IMG/VR virus record: IMGVR_UViG_3300046703_000136
Span: 1-23,115 of that record
Length of the DNA: 23,115 nt
Source of the DNA: a virus
Direction: 5' to 3' (one strand)
Of the stretch, positions 6,311-11,974 are shown one piece after another. The translations under genes were made by a program, and so were the position numbers. A model generated the notes under the pieces. It was given only the letters and a program-made list of their open reading frames with translations. It searched no databases and was not told the origin of the DNA. Within the stretch, counting starts at the first letter, position 1. Every line of letters starts with the position of its first letter.

Positions 6311-6550
6311 ATGGCCCTCACGTTATTCGATAGATGCAAAGACTGTTCACATTATTTTTCATTCGAACCTTACGTAAAGATATGCTATGCGCGATTTACA
6401 GAATTTGACGCCGGAAAATGTCTAACGTTTAAAGAAAAAGATGGTGAAAAAATGACTGACTTGATCGAAATTATATTAGAGGATTATACAGACAAAACAA
6501 AACCAATGCCGAAACATTGGTGGCGATTAAAAGAAAAAGAAGGTGAATAA
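6311..6550 (+). CDS. Small Cys protein, apparent fusion of two cassettes
   Basis: This 79-residue protein starts after AAGGAG. Its first half has four Cys (C9-x2-C12, C25, C37), suggesting a small zinc site. Near codons 43-49 the DNA repeats the cassette junction found elsewhere (AAAGAAAAAGATGGTGAAA then AATGACTGAC), but with one extra A, so instead of a stop the frame runs through into an internal ATG at 6452. The second half (32 residues from 6452) ends in KEKEGE, like other small genes here. Either the whole frame or the internal start could be used. No family is recognised. Confidence 0.5.
   Translation: MALTLFDRCKDCSHYFSFEPYVKICYARFTEFDAGKCLTFKEKDGEKMTDLIEIILEDYTDKTKPMPKHWWRLKEKEGE
6431..6460 (+). 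repeat. Cassette-junction repeat, read-through copy
   Basis: AAAGAAAAAGATGGTGAAA followed by AAATGACTGAC repeats the junction seen between other small genes, but with one extra A so that no stop is made and two cassettes are fused. Confidence 0.5.
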
Positions 6551-6711
6551 TGAATTTACTGCTTGTGTTTAAATCTAGATCAAAGGAACTAGAATTAGAA
6601 TTGGAAAACACCGATAAATGGGACGACAGTTATAATTATGGATATTATACTGGAATGGTTGACGCTTTCAAAGAAGTAATCGCAATTTTAGAAAAAGAAG
6701 GTGAAAAATGA
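6550..6711 (+). CDS. 53-aa cassette protein
   Basis: The ATG at 6550 overlaps the preceding TAA by one base and has GGTGAATA just upstream. The 53-residue product has a leucine- and glutamate-rich start, a Tyr-rich centre (SYNYGYYTGM) and a helix ending in ILEKEGEK. The pattern of an aromatic G-x-Y-x-G motif followed by an AFKEVI helix occurs in many small phage proteins of unknown role. Its last codons form the repeated junction that supplies the next ribosome-binding site. Confidence 0.55.
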   Translation: MNLLLVFKSRSKELELELENTDKWDDSYNYGYYTGMVDAFKEVIAILEKEGEK

Positions 6712-6803
6712 TAATAGACCCCGTTTGGTTGTTTATCGGCCTTATCCTTATTTGGTTAGTTATAATATCGAAGCGAATTGAACGAATCGAAAGAAGAAGG
6801 TGA
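6708..6803 (+). CDS. 31-aa membrane peptide
   Basis: The ATG at 6708 overlaps the previous TGA in an ATGA junction. One hydrophobic helix (about residues 3-20, PVWLFIGLILIWLVII) is followed by a basic tail (KRIERIERRR), predicting N-out/C-in insertion in the membrane. Function is unknown. Confidence 0.5.
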   Translation: MIIDPVWLFIGLILIWLVIISKRIERIERRR

Positions 6804-6806
6804 AAA

Positions 6807-7217
6807 ATGACTTTCATGTATGTTACTTACGACGAAGAGGATGATTGTATCAAAATAGATGCTAACGACCGCGAGCGTTTCTTGGAGGACTTCGCACCGT
6901 TTTTAAACATTGATGCAGAGAAAACACAAAAAATACTCAACTATGAGGGGGCGTGGGACGATTTAGCAATAAGCAAGAACTATGGTAGCTGCTTCAACTT
7001 GTATATAAACATCTTTGACGATGCTAACGATTATATCCATACTCACTGGGAGCGCGTAACCGATGATATAATCACCGACCGGAACTACAAACGGATTCAA
7101 AAGCTGATAATCATGCAAGAGTTTACCCTCTACAACGATACAAGATTAGAGTATGAAGAGATCATCAAGATTGTTAAAGGGAAGTATGATTTCCACGATA
7201 TGAAAGAAAGAGGCTAA
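6807..7217 (+). CDS. Hypothetical acidic protein
   Basis: The 136-residue protein starts at ATG 6807, preceded by GGTGA from the cassette junction. It is acidic, with many Asp, Tyr and Phe residues, and appears soluble with mixed alpha/beta pattern; there are no Cys pairs, signal peptide or membrane helix. I do not recognise a family. Strong negative charge and small size resemble viral inhibitors or DNA mimics in a general way, but nothing specific supports that. It closes the early operon; the next gene has its own promoter. Confidence 0.55.
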   Translation: MTFMYVTYDEEDDCIKIDANDRERFLEDFAPFLNIDAEKTQKILNYEGAWDDLAISKNYGSCFNLYINIFDDANDYIHTHWERVTDDIITDRNYKRIQKLIIMQEFTLYNDTRLEYEEIIKIVKGKYDFHDMKERG

Positions 7218-7230
7218 AAATAGGCATAGA

Positions 7231-7238
7231 CTTTATAG
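7231..7238 (+). promoter_or_regulatory. TATA box of parB-like gene
   Basis: CTTTATAG at 7231-7238 is centred about 27 bases before the ATG at 7262, predicting a leaderless transcript. No ribosome-binding site lies before the ATG. Confidence 0.55.
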
Positions 7239-7261
7239 TTTAATGTCTATTATCTATTATT

Positions 7262-8302
7262 ATGGTTGAAACAGAACCTCCAAAAGAGCACAAGGCATTA
7301 TATATTCCCACAAAATTAATCAAACCAAATCGATTCAACCCTCGGACAGAGAGGGACAAGGAGAGCGATCAGGAACTCTACGATAGCATACGGATCCGAG
7401 GGGTCGAAACACCCATCCACGTCCGGCCGGTGGAAGAAGATGAGCAGGGCCAGATCTACGAAGTATTTGATGGCGATAGGCGACGAGCGGCAGCTATCAA
7501 AGCGAAGATTGCCACGGTCCCCGTTTTAATAGAGCAAAAATCAGACTCTGAAGTTATCGAGTTCTCACTTGTTTCAATAATAAGACGCAGTTATAATGAC
7601 ATCGAGATGGGACGTGCGATCGTCAGACTTTTAAAAGAGTTTTCAAACGAATACCCCAGTCAAAGATCGTTAATAAACAAGTTGACGATGACCAGGCAGC
7701 GCATAAATCAGCTTGTTCTATTAGTCACCAATCTTGACGAAGAGGCCCAGGAATACGTAGCCCCTGCCGATCCGACAACTAAGCGGATCCCAGAAGGATA
7801 CATCGACGGACGGCTCGGCACAGAACTATCTAAAATACCTGACAAGGAACGACAACTCGAAGCGGTAAAAGAGATAGTTGCGCACCCAGAGCTTAACTGG
7901 ATGGAAAGGCGGCTTCTCGCGTCCGAGGCTAAAGAAGAGCCGGAAACTCCCATCGAGGAATTAGTCGAGCGTCGCATAGCGCACAAGAAACAAAGGATGA
8001 CGACGCTTGTTATGTCAGCAGAGGAATACGAAGGCCTCATCGAAGGGTCTAGAAAGATACTGATTGAACCAACACTAAAGCCAGGGATCCACGAAGGAAC
8101 TATCATAGAGCCGCTCGTTAAAGGGGACCCTCTTGAGATCTCAGACGTATTTAAAAGACCACTCGGCAGGTTCAAGGACATGGACGTCAAGAACGCAGGA
8201 TTTAAGAACGTGCAGGAATTTAAAGAGGCGTGGATTGCTCAGCATGGCGAATGGAAAAACGAGCAGATCGGCTACATCCATTTATTTAAGCCTAAGAAGT
8301 AA
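7262..8302 (+). CDS. ParB-like protein with C-terminal ASCH-like domain
   Basis: The 346-residue protein has a ParB/Srx nuclease-fold domain (about 14-95): PNRFNPR, the GVETPIHVRPV strand, and FDGDRRRAAAIKA, which matches the GERR-type nucleotide-binding motif of ParB. The third ParB box is degenerate (SIIRRSYNDIEMGRAI, about 105-120). A helix-turn-helix follows (about 134-152, QRSLINKLTMTRQRINQLV), as in parS-binding ParB proteins. The C-terminal 100 residues (about 245-346) do not look like the ParB dimerisation domain. They resemble an ASCH/PUA-like domain: ILIEP...GTIIEPLVKG..LEI.DVFKRPLGRF, NAGFKNVQEFKEAW, HG.W and a final IHLF strand. ASCH domains bind nucleic acid, often RNA or modified bases. 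No ParA gene is seen. Palindromes at 8315-8801 are probable binding sites. Confidence 0.8.
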   Translation: MVETEPPKEHKALYIPTKLIKPNRFNPRTERDKESDQELYDSIRIRGVETPIHVRPVEEDEQGQIYEVFDGDRRRAAAIKAKIATVPVLIEQKSDSEVIEFSLVSIIRRSYNDIEMGRAIVRLLKEFSNEYPSQRSLINKLTMTRQRINQLVLLVTNLDEEAQEYVAPADPTTKRIPEGYIDGRLGTELSKIPDKERQLEAVKEIVAHPELNWMERRLLASEAKEEPETPIEELVERRIAHKKQRMTTLVMSAEEYEGLIEGSRKILIEPTLKPGIHEGTIIEPLVKGDPLEISDVFKRPLGRFKDMDVKNAGFKNVQEFKEAWIAQHGEWKNEQIGYIHLFKPKK

Positions 8303-8314
8303 GTTTTAGGAGTC

Positions 8315-8373
8315 TGTCAACCGGAGCCTCGCTCGGTTTACACTAGGCGCTTCCGGTGCTCTTCTTTTTTTCT
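8315..8373 (+). terminator. Terminator of parB-like gene, overlapping split palindrome
   Basis: ACCGGAGCCT (8320-8329) pairs with AGGC (8345-8348) and TCCGGT (8352-8357), leaving GCT bulged, and is followed by a T-rich tract at 8361-8373. The same bases contain TGTCAACCG (8315-8323) and CGGTTTACA (8334-8342), a split version of the palindrome seen downstream with a 10-base spacer. Confidence 0.6.
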
Positions 8374-8430
8374 TTCCGATTCAAATAGCAATGACTTTAT
8401 ACTTTAAGGTTGAATAGGTGCTTGTCAAAG

Positions 8431-8448
8431 TGTCAACCGCGGTTGACA
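8431..8448. repeat. Perfect 18-bp palindrome TGTCAACCGCGGTTGACA
   Basis: Perfect dyad symmetry over 18 bp, 130 bases downstream of the parB-like gene. Size and symmetry match a parS-type site, although the sequence differs from the bacterial parS consensus. It shares its 16-bp core with the copies at 8783 and 22360. Confidence 0.75.
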
Positions 8449-8576
8449 GTCAAGAAGTAGAAACCGCTGGTCGATATGTTTGAAAAGAATCAAAAAGCGT
8501 AGCAGACTAAGGGCAATCACTTGTTTCGCGCTCTTAGATCAGCTATATGTGGTATGCTGGATCGTAACTAAGTAAC

Positions 8577-8607
8577 ACAGCCTTGACGTATCTTATATTA
8601 AGGCTGT
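8577..8607. promoter_or_regulatory. Inverted repeat bracketing TATA box
   Basis: ACAGCCTT (8577-8584) and AAGGCTGT (8600-8607) form an exact 8-bp inverted repeat with a 15-base centre. The centre holds the TATA box CTTATATTA (8592-8600), which lies about 22 bases before the ATG at 8618. The repeat is well placed to be the operator of a dimeric repressor, perhaps the winged-helix product of this locus. Confidence 0.55.
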
Positions 8608-8617
8608 TAGGACTGGC

Positions 8618-8797
8618 ATGAAAACAGATGAACACGACGAACAACATGAGCAAATAATCAAAGAACAGGACAACGTTGCTGACCTACTCGCAAGGTATGA
8701 GCAGGATCAAATAGCACTATTAAAACGAGTTGAGGAACTTGAAGGGAAGGTAGAAAAACTGAGCATAAGAGACATATTTGGTGTCAACCGCGGTTGA
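8618..8797 (+). CDS. Acidic coiled-coil protein ending in palindrome
   Basis: The ATG at 8618 lies a few bases after the expected transcription start, so the gene is likely leaderless. The 59-residue product is acidic and predicted to be mostly coiled coil (about residues 10-48, with LLARYEQDQIALLKRVEELE). Its last codons, GVNRG-stop, lie inside the 22-bp palindrome at 8780-8801. The frame continues without another stop into a winged-helix domain, so this may be the N-terminal half of a longer regulator of about 160 residues. No family is recognised for the N-terminal part alone. Confidence 0.5.
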   Translation: MKTDEHDEQHEQIIKEQDNVADLLARYEQDQIALLKRVEELEGKVEKLSIRDIFGVNRG

Positions 8798-8801
8798 CAC
8801 C
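8780..8801. repeat. Perfect 22-bp palindrome, longest copy
   Basis: The core TGTCAACCGCGGTTGACA (8782-8799) is extended by GG and CC to 22 bp of perfect symmetry. Its right arm supplies the TGA (8795-8797) that ends the coiled-coil frame. A small hairpin (ACCC-TTCGG-GGGT) follows at once. Confidence 0.75.
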
Positions 8802-9103
8802 CTTCGGGGGTTACTACCACGACAATACTGTCTAGAAACAACTCACGATATAAAGGGTATAGGACTGATGAACAGCAACAGACCGATCCTGACAAACTCG
8901 ATCTCGCAATTATAGAGTGCATAGCCAGGAATCCAGGTTTATATGTAAGGGAGGTTTCGAGTTGCATTGGGGGAACACAAGACACAGAAGTTAACGCATT
9001 GACCGTAAGATACAGAATAATAACTTTGGAAAAAACAGGATTTATAAGGACAAAAAAGGTTGGGACGGTCCGGCGCTGTTATCTGGGGGGTCCTAAACCA
9101 TAA
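8798..9103 (+). pseudogene. Winged-helix domain, in frame after TGA, no own start
   Basis: Directly after the TGA at 8795-8797 the same frame stays open for 101 codons. From about 8906 it encodes a clear winged helix: LDLAIIECIARNPGLYVREV, SSCIGG, VNALTVRYRIITLEKTGFI, then a wing RTKKVGTVRRCYLG. This is the type used by archaeal transcription regulators. No in-frame ATG or GTG exists, and the first TTG is inside the domain; an ATG at 8868 is in another frame and closes after 15 codons. So the domain is either the broken C-terminal part of the gene starting at 8618 or is made by stop-codon readthrough or frameshifting. Preservation of an intact domain argues the event is recent or the product is still made. 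Confidence 0.55.
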
Positions 9104-9118
9104 AAGGAGTTGAAAATC

Positions 9119-9160
9119 ATGTCGTATAAATGGCAAGGACATGATCTTGAGGTGGTGTAA
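9119..9160 (+). CDS. Possible 13-aa leader peptide
   Basis: AAAGGAG at 9103-9109 precedes ATG 9119 of a 13-codon frame (MSYKWQGHDLEVV). Its end overlaps the GAGGTGG ribosome-binding site of the next gene, so it may only couple translation. Too short for more. Confidence 0.25.
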   Translation: MSYKWQGHDLEVV

Positions 9161-9161
9161 C

Positions 9162-9569
9162 ATGGATGACGTATTTGTAGACGTGATCGTCAAAGCGTAT
9201 GGGACTAAGCTGGATAAGGCGGCTAAGGAGCTCTTCAATTTAGCAGAAGAGTTAGCGGACTACAACAGCCAAGAACGGGACCTTAAAGATAAAATAACCC
9301 AGATCGAGGCAGGATATAGGCCAGACGTTGCGACAGCCCTTAATGATATTGGGAAACCCAAGTATTCAAACCTGGAGTCCCAAAATGCGATGGTAGTCCA
9401 GCTCAGTAACGCAGATATAGATTACAAACGCGCTAAGATAGAGCACGCAATGGCCCTGCTTAAAATTGAAAAGCACAAGGCCAAAATGCTCTTAAAAGAA
9501 AGAGCACGCAGGGACGCAAGATCAGAAACAGATCTTAGAGTGGAGTTGATGAAATATGAGCTTAAGTGA
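9162..9569 (+). CDS. Coiled-coil hypothetical protein
   Basis: I choose ATG 9162 because GAGGTGGTG lies just upstream; an in-frame ATG at 9141 lies before that site. The 135-residue product is highly helical, with two long amphipathic stretches (about 10-50 and 80-130) rich in Lys, Glu, Ala and Leu. No Cys or membrane segment is present. It is the first gene of the long array of small genes. No family is recognised. It overlaps the next gene by 14 bases. Confidence 0.6.
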   Translation: MDDVFVDVIVKAYGTKLDKAAKELFNLAEELADYNSQERDLKDKITQIEAGYRPDVATALNDIGKPKYSNLESQNAMVVQLSNADIDYKRAKIEHAMALLKIEKHKAKMLLKERARRDARSETDLRVELMKYELK

Positions 9570-9789
9570 TCTAACCTGTAAACACTGGTCAGACAGTCTT
9601 AATGCGTGTGATAGGTGCCATGCATGCAACGATGCCGACGAGCCCATAAACACCGATTGTGACTCCTGCTTTGAGAGGTGCGCCCAGGCTGCCTTTGAAA
9701 GGAGAGAGATCTGTCCAGAGTTTGCGGAGGCTTGCGAGGACCAGGGGTCTTATCATTACGAGGGACCCCGCGATCCAGTCATGGGCTAA
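9556..9789 (+). CDS. Cys-rich small protein
   Basis: The 77-residue product contains ten Cys and several His residues in the first 60 residues (C8, CDRCHAC, CDSCFERC, then two more), which suggests two zinc sites. It has no membrane segment and the tail is acidic and Tyr/Pro-rich. The pattern resembles small zinc proteins of archaeal viruses without matching a named family. Translation is probably coupled to the preceding gene, which it overlaps. Confidence 0.6.
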   Translation: MSLSDLTCKHWSDSLNACDRCHACNDADEPINTDCDSCFERCAQAAFERREICPEFAEACEDQGSYHYEGPRDPVMG

Positions 9790-9791
9790 TA

Positions 9792-9926
9792 ATGAAGGCG
9801 CTTCTTTGTATCGAATGCGACATTAAAAAGGAGCGAGACATCTACTTTAAGCGGTTTGCTGAGATGGATGCAGAAATAAACCTGCTCAAACAGCAGGTCA
9901 TAAAACTAAAGAAAGCAAAAAAGTGA
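9792..9926 (+). CDS. 44-aa Cys/coiled-coil protein
   Basis: The start is ATG 9792, two bases after the previous stop; upstream in-frame starts lie inside the previous gene. The product has C6-x2-C9 followed by a helical, Lys-rich coiled coil (about 15-44). It may dimerise. No family recognised. Confidence 0.5.
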   Translation: MKALLCIECDIKKERDIYFKRFAEMDAEINLLKQQVIKLKKAKK

Positions 9927-9935
9927 GGTAGGACC

Positions 9936-10091
9936 ATGGCTTCAACCATAGAATATAATGCGGTTTGCGTGGACTGCAAACGCAGCAATTTTAAACGGTT
10001 AGAAGAGTGCGGGGGGTTTGGTAGACACTGCCCACTCGCAATAATTGACGAATTGGAACAGAGCAATACCGAAGTAATACGCGAGGGGTAA
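9936..10091 (+). CDS. 51-aa Cys-rich protein
   Basis: GAGGTAGGA precedes ATG 9936. The product has C11-x2-C14 and later ECGGFGRHC, a likely four-ligand zinc site, then an acidic helix. The same leader sequence (AAAAAGTGAGGTAGGA) recurs before the gene at 10444. Confidence 0.55.
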   Translation: MASTIEYNAVCVDCKRSNFKRLEECGGFGRHCPLAIIDELEQSNTEVIREG

Positions 10092-10096
10092 GATAA

Positions 10097-10423
10097 ATGG
10101 CTGACGAAAAAGATTACGCGGTCGCAAAGGAGTCGCTTTGTGGAGAGATCGCGAGAGCAGTAGTAGAAGGTCCTCTCAGGATCGCAAAAACCGAAGTTGA
10201 CGACTTAGTAGTTTCTACTGTCGATACGTCGGATTGTGGACCGGAAACCGCTATATTATCTTATCAAGGGACCTGCCCAGTTGAGCGATACGAAACAGTA
10301 GCGCAAGCGGAGGAGGGTCACAAAAAATGGGTTAAAAGAGTAAGCGAGCCACACTTTAACGGGAAAGTAATTAAGCTGGGATATATGGACGTTGTTGACG
10401 ACGAAGAAATCGAGTTATTCTGA
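10097..10423 (+). CDS. Hypothetical protein
   Basis: GAGGGG lies before ATG 10097. The 108-residue acidic product has an alpha/beta pattern. A central segment (ETAILSYQGTCPVERYETVAQAEEGHKKWV, given here only as landmarks SYQGTCP and AEEGHKKW) resembles a motif of small phage proteins in which a Trp-containing helix follows A-x-x-GH. No catalytic motif or membrane segment is evident. Confidence 0.55.
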   Translation: MADEKDYAVAKESLCGEIARAVVEGPLRIAKTEVDDLVVSTVDTSDCGPETAILSYQGTCPVERYETVAQAEEGHKKWVKRVSEPHFNGKVIKLGYMDVVDDEEIELF

Positions 10424-10443
10424 AAACAAAAAGTGAGGTAGGA

Positions 10444-10590
10444 ATGATGGCTAACGGATTAAAAAATATAGGATTTCCACTGAAGGACTGGAGCAACCTG
10501 TTTCTACAAACGGGGCTCTCGGCAGTGTGGATCCTGCTTGTGTTTGGACTGATTAAAGTCATAACGTGGATTTTCAATATTTCGGTATAA
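10444..10590 (+). CDS. 48-aa single-pass membrane protein
   Basis: GAGGTAGGA precedes ATG 10444. The product has one hydrophobic helix (about residues 25-44, SAVWILLVFGLIKVITWIF) after a short polar start. It sits among soluble genes in the array. Function unknown. Confidence 0.55.
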   Translation: MMANGLKNIGFPLKDWSNLFLQTGLSAVWILLVFGLIKVITWIFNISV

Positions 10591-10600
10591 GAGGTCTAAA

Positions 10601-10903
10601 ATGGGTTGGACACAGGGAGAAAAGTTACGATTCTACGTGTTTATTGAATCAAAAACCGAAGTGACGGGGGTTGAGGTTACAAAAGGCCAAGTAGATATAG
10701 AGCGCCACGGGACTTCCGCCAGAAACGTAAACGGCTGGATAGAACGGACCCCACCAGGACCCGTGTTTATCAAGCTTACAGGCGAGATGGGTGAAGTAAA
10801 AACTGTATCGCACATGCCTGATGAGGCAAGCCCCAAAGAAGTGTTAAAAAAATTAACAGGTGAGGTCAAGAATGACGAAAGTAAAAGTATTAAACGAACC
10901 TAG
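10601..10903 (+). CDS. Hypothetical beta-rich protein
   Basis: GAGGTC precedes ATG 10601. The 100-residue product is predicted to be mostly beta in its first 70 residues (KLRFYVFIE, EVTGVEVTKGQVDIE, GPVFIKLTGE) with a helical, Lys-rich tail. The frame overlaps the next gene by 32 bases. No family recognised. Confidence 0.55.
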   Translation: MGWTQGEKLRFYVFIESKTEVTGVEVTKGQVDIERHGTSARNVNGWIERTPPGPVFIKLTGEMGEVKTVSHMPDEASPKEVLKKLTGEVKNDESKSIKRT

Positions 10904-11252
10904 CAGAATGCCGGAAAAGACCCGCAGACTCCACGCAATAACCAAAATGTATCAATATCACGGGGTCCGTTCAAAGGACCCTCGCGTAAACATAGAGCTC
11001 CCTATATTCCGAGCAAAACTAATCAATGAGGCGATAAGTTACGAACAGTTGCAGACCCGCACCGGACTGTCTGAAGAGGCGGTTCAGATGCTTACTGAAT
11101 TTTGCGAGACGAAACAAGCGAGTCCTAGGGACGTAGAATACATCAAACGCTGGAAAAAACACTTATCTAGGATCTTTGGTTTTAACGAGTGTGACTTTGA
11201 CATGGCAGTCTATGAAGTAGACGACACGGACTGGCGCTTAGTTGAGGTGTGA
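10872..11252 (+). CDS. Putative helix-turn-helix protein
   Basis: ATG 10872 is preferred over GTG 10860 because GAGGTCA lies just before it. The 126-residue basic protein has a likely helix-turn-helix at about residues 50-75 (LINEAISYEQLQTRTGLSEE), followed by a helical, Trp/Lys-rich segment and an acidic end. This suggests DNA binding, perhaps as a regulator of the array. It is not a confident match to a named family. Confidence 0.5.
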   Translation: MTKVKVLNEPSRMPEKTRRLHAITKMYQYHGVRSKDPRVNIELPIFRAKLINEAISYEQLQTRTGLSEEAVQMLTEFCETKQASPRDVEYIKRWKKHLSRIFGFNECDFDMAVYEVDDTDWRLVEV

Positions 11253-11255
11253 GTT

Positions 11256-11462
11256 ATGACGCTAGAACAGTGTATGCGCTGCAAGTTTGTGCGTATCAAA
11301 GGGTGGAAATATGACCTGCCCATGGGATTTTTCGACGTGTGGCTTAGTTGTGAGTTTTACTTATCGAAATATACAGATGCCACAGGTCGCATGTGCCCAG
11401 TCCCTCGGACCGAGTGTAAGAAATTCGACCACGCGGACGGGTGGGGCGTTACAGAGGTTTAA
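11256..11462 (+). CDS. Cys-containing hypothetical protein
   Basis: GAGGTG precedes ATG 11256. The 68-residue product has C6-x2-C9, C32, C47 and C54, a possible zinc site, and aromatic-rich stretches. Its end encodes the GAGGT ribosome-binding site of the following secreted-protein gene. Confidence 0.55.
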   Translation: MTLEQCMRCKFVRIKGWKYDLPMGFFDVWLSCEFYLSKYTDATGRMCPVPRTECKKFDHADGWGVTEV

Positions 11463-11465
11463 AAA

Positions 11466-11888
11466 ATGAAAAAGAAACTCTTGATAGCAGGGCTGACGTT
11501 GCTACTCGTCATAGCTTTTACCGTGACACCAGTAGCAGCGCAATCACAGCACCAGACTACTTACTACAAACCAAAGCTCGCATTCTTTTACAACGCAACG
11601 GACGGCCACTTAATCCAGAACGCAAATAATGCCGATGACATTAAAATGCTTCGGACGGTAAGGCTGTTGGACCTGACTTACGACGTGACATACTACGACC
11701 TTGGAGCTCATCCAGGCTACACGAACATGGCTAGATTTGCTTATGGCGTCACACAAACGCCCACACTCTCAGTCCTCGGTCCAAAATTTCCAAGCGTAGC
11801 GAGTGACTTTCACGACATCGTAGGGCATCATTCCTACTGGGACACACGGGTGATAATATGGCATACTACAAATACGGAATTTATGTAG
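11466..11888 (+). CDS. Secreted thioredoxin-fold-like protein without CXXC
   Basis: The 140-residue product has a clear signal peptide: basic KKK start, hydrophobic core (5-18) and a likely cut after VAA at about residue 25. The mature part has the strand-helix-strand order of a thioredoxin fold: KLAFFYNATDG, a helix DIKMLRTVRLL, DVTYYDLG, then FAYGVTQTPTLSVLG with the cis-proline signature at P99. The CXXC pair is missing, so no redox activity is expected. It would be exported and might act at the cell surface. It overlaps the next gene by 31 bases. Fold assignment is by pattern only. Confidence 0.55.
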   Translation: MKKKLLIAGLTLLLVIAFTVTPVAAQSQHQTTYYKPKLAFFYNATDGHLIQNANNADDIKMLRTVRLLDLTYDVTYYDLGAHPGYTNMARFAYGVTQTPTLSVLGPKFPSVASDFHDIVGHHSYWDTRVIIWHTTNTEFM

Positions 11889-11971
11889 ACTGGTTTCTAC
11901 AGATGGCGATTCTCATAAATATATGTGTGATCGCTGGCTTGAGCCTCGGTTGGATCTTTGGAGCGCGATAG
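11858..11971 (+). CDS. 37-aa membrane peptide
   Basis: GGTGATA precedes ATG 11858. One hydrophobic helix (about residues 12-33) follows an aromatic start. It ends in TAG, one of few TAG stops in the window, and the next gene is in the same frame four bases later. Function unknown. Confidence 0.45.
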   Translation: MAYYKYGIYVDWFLQMAILINICVIAGLSLGWIFGAR

Positions 11972-11974
11972 AAG

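Larger units (their letters stand above)
6529..6810 (+). repeat. Cassette-junction repeats, first cluster
   Basis: AAAGAAGGTGAAAAATGA-like sequences occur at 6529-6553, 6691-6711 and 6791-6810. Each provides the last codons (KEGE/KEGEK), the stop, the GGTGA ribosome-binding site and the next ATG in about 20 bases. Confidence 0.6.
8303..8617. other. Intergenic region with palindromes and promoter
   Basis: This 315-base gap holds the parB terminator, a split and a perfect copy of the palindrome (8315-8342 and 8431-8448), an imperfect hairpin CTAAGGGC/GCTCTTAG (8507-8514/8530-8537), and an 8-bp inverted repeat that brackets the TATA box of the next gene. No reading frame is convincing. The layout suits a centromere-like or control region. 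Confidence 0.55.

Noticed and set aside
7708-8190. 160-codon minus-strand frame
   Set aside because: Ser-rich antisense shadow of the parB-like gene.
8501-8540. Possible tRNA or tRNA-like element in the gap after the parB-like gene
   Set aside because: Only one imperfect 8-bp stem is present; no cloverleaf, T-loop or CCA end can be drawn.
11441-11629. 62-codon frame overlapping the secreted protein
   Set aside because: The alternative frame encodes a clear signal peptide with a ribosome-binding site; this one has none.
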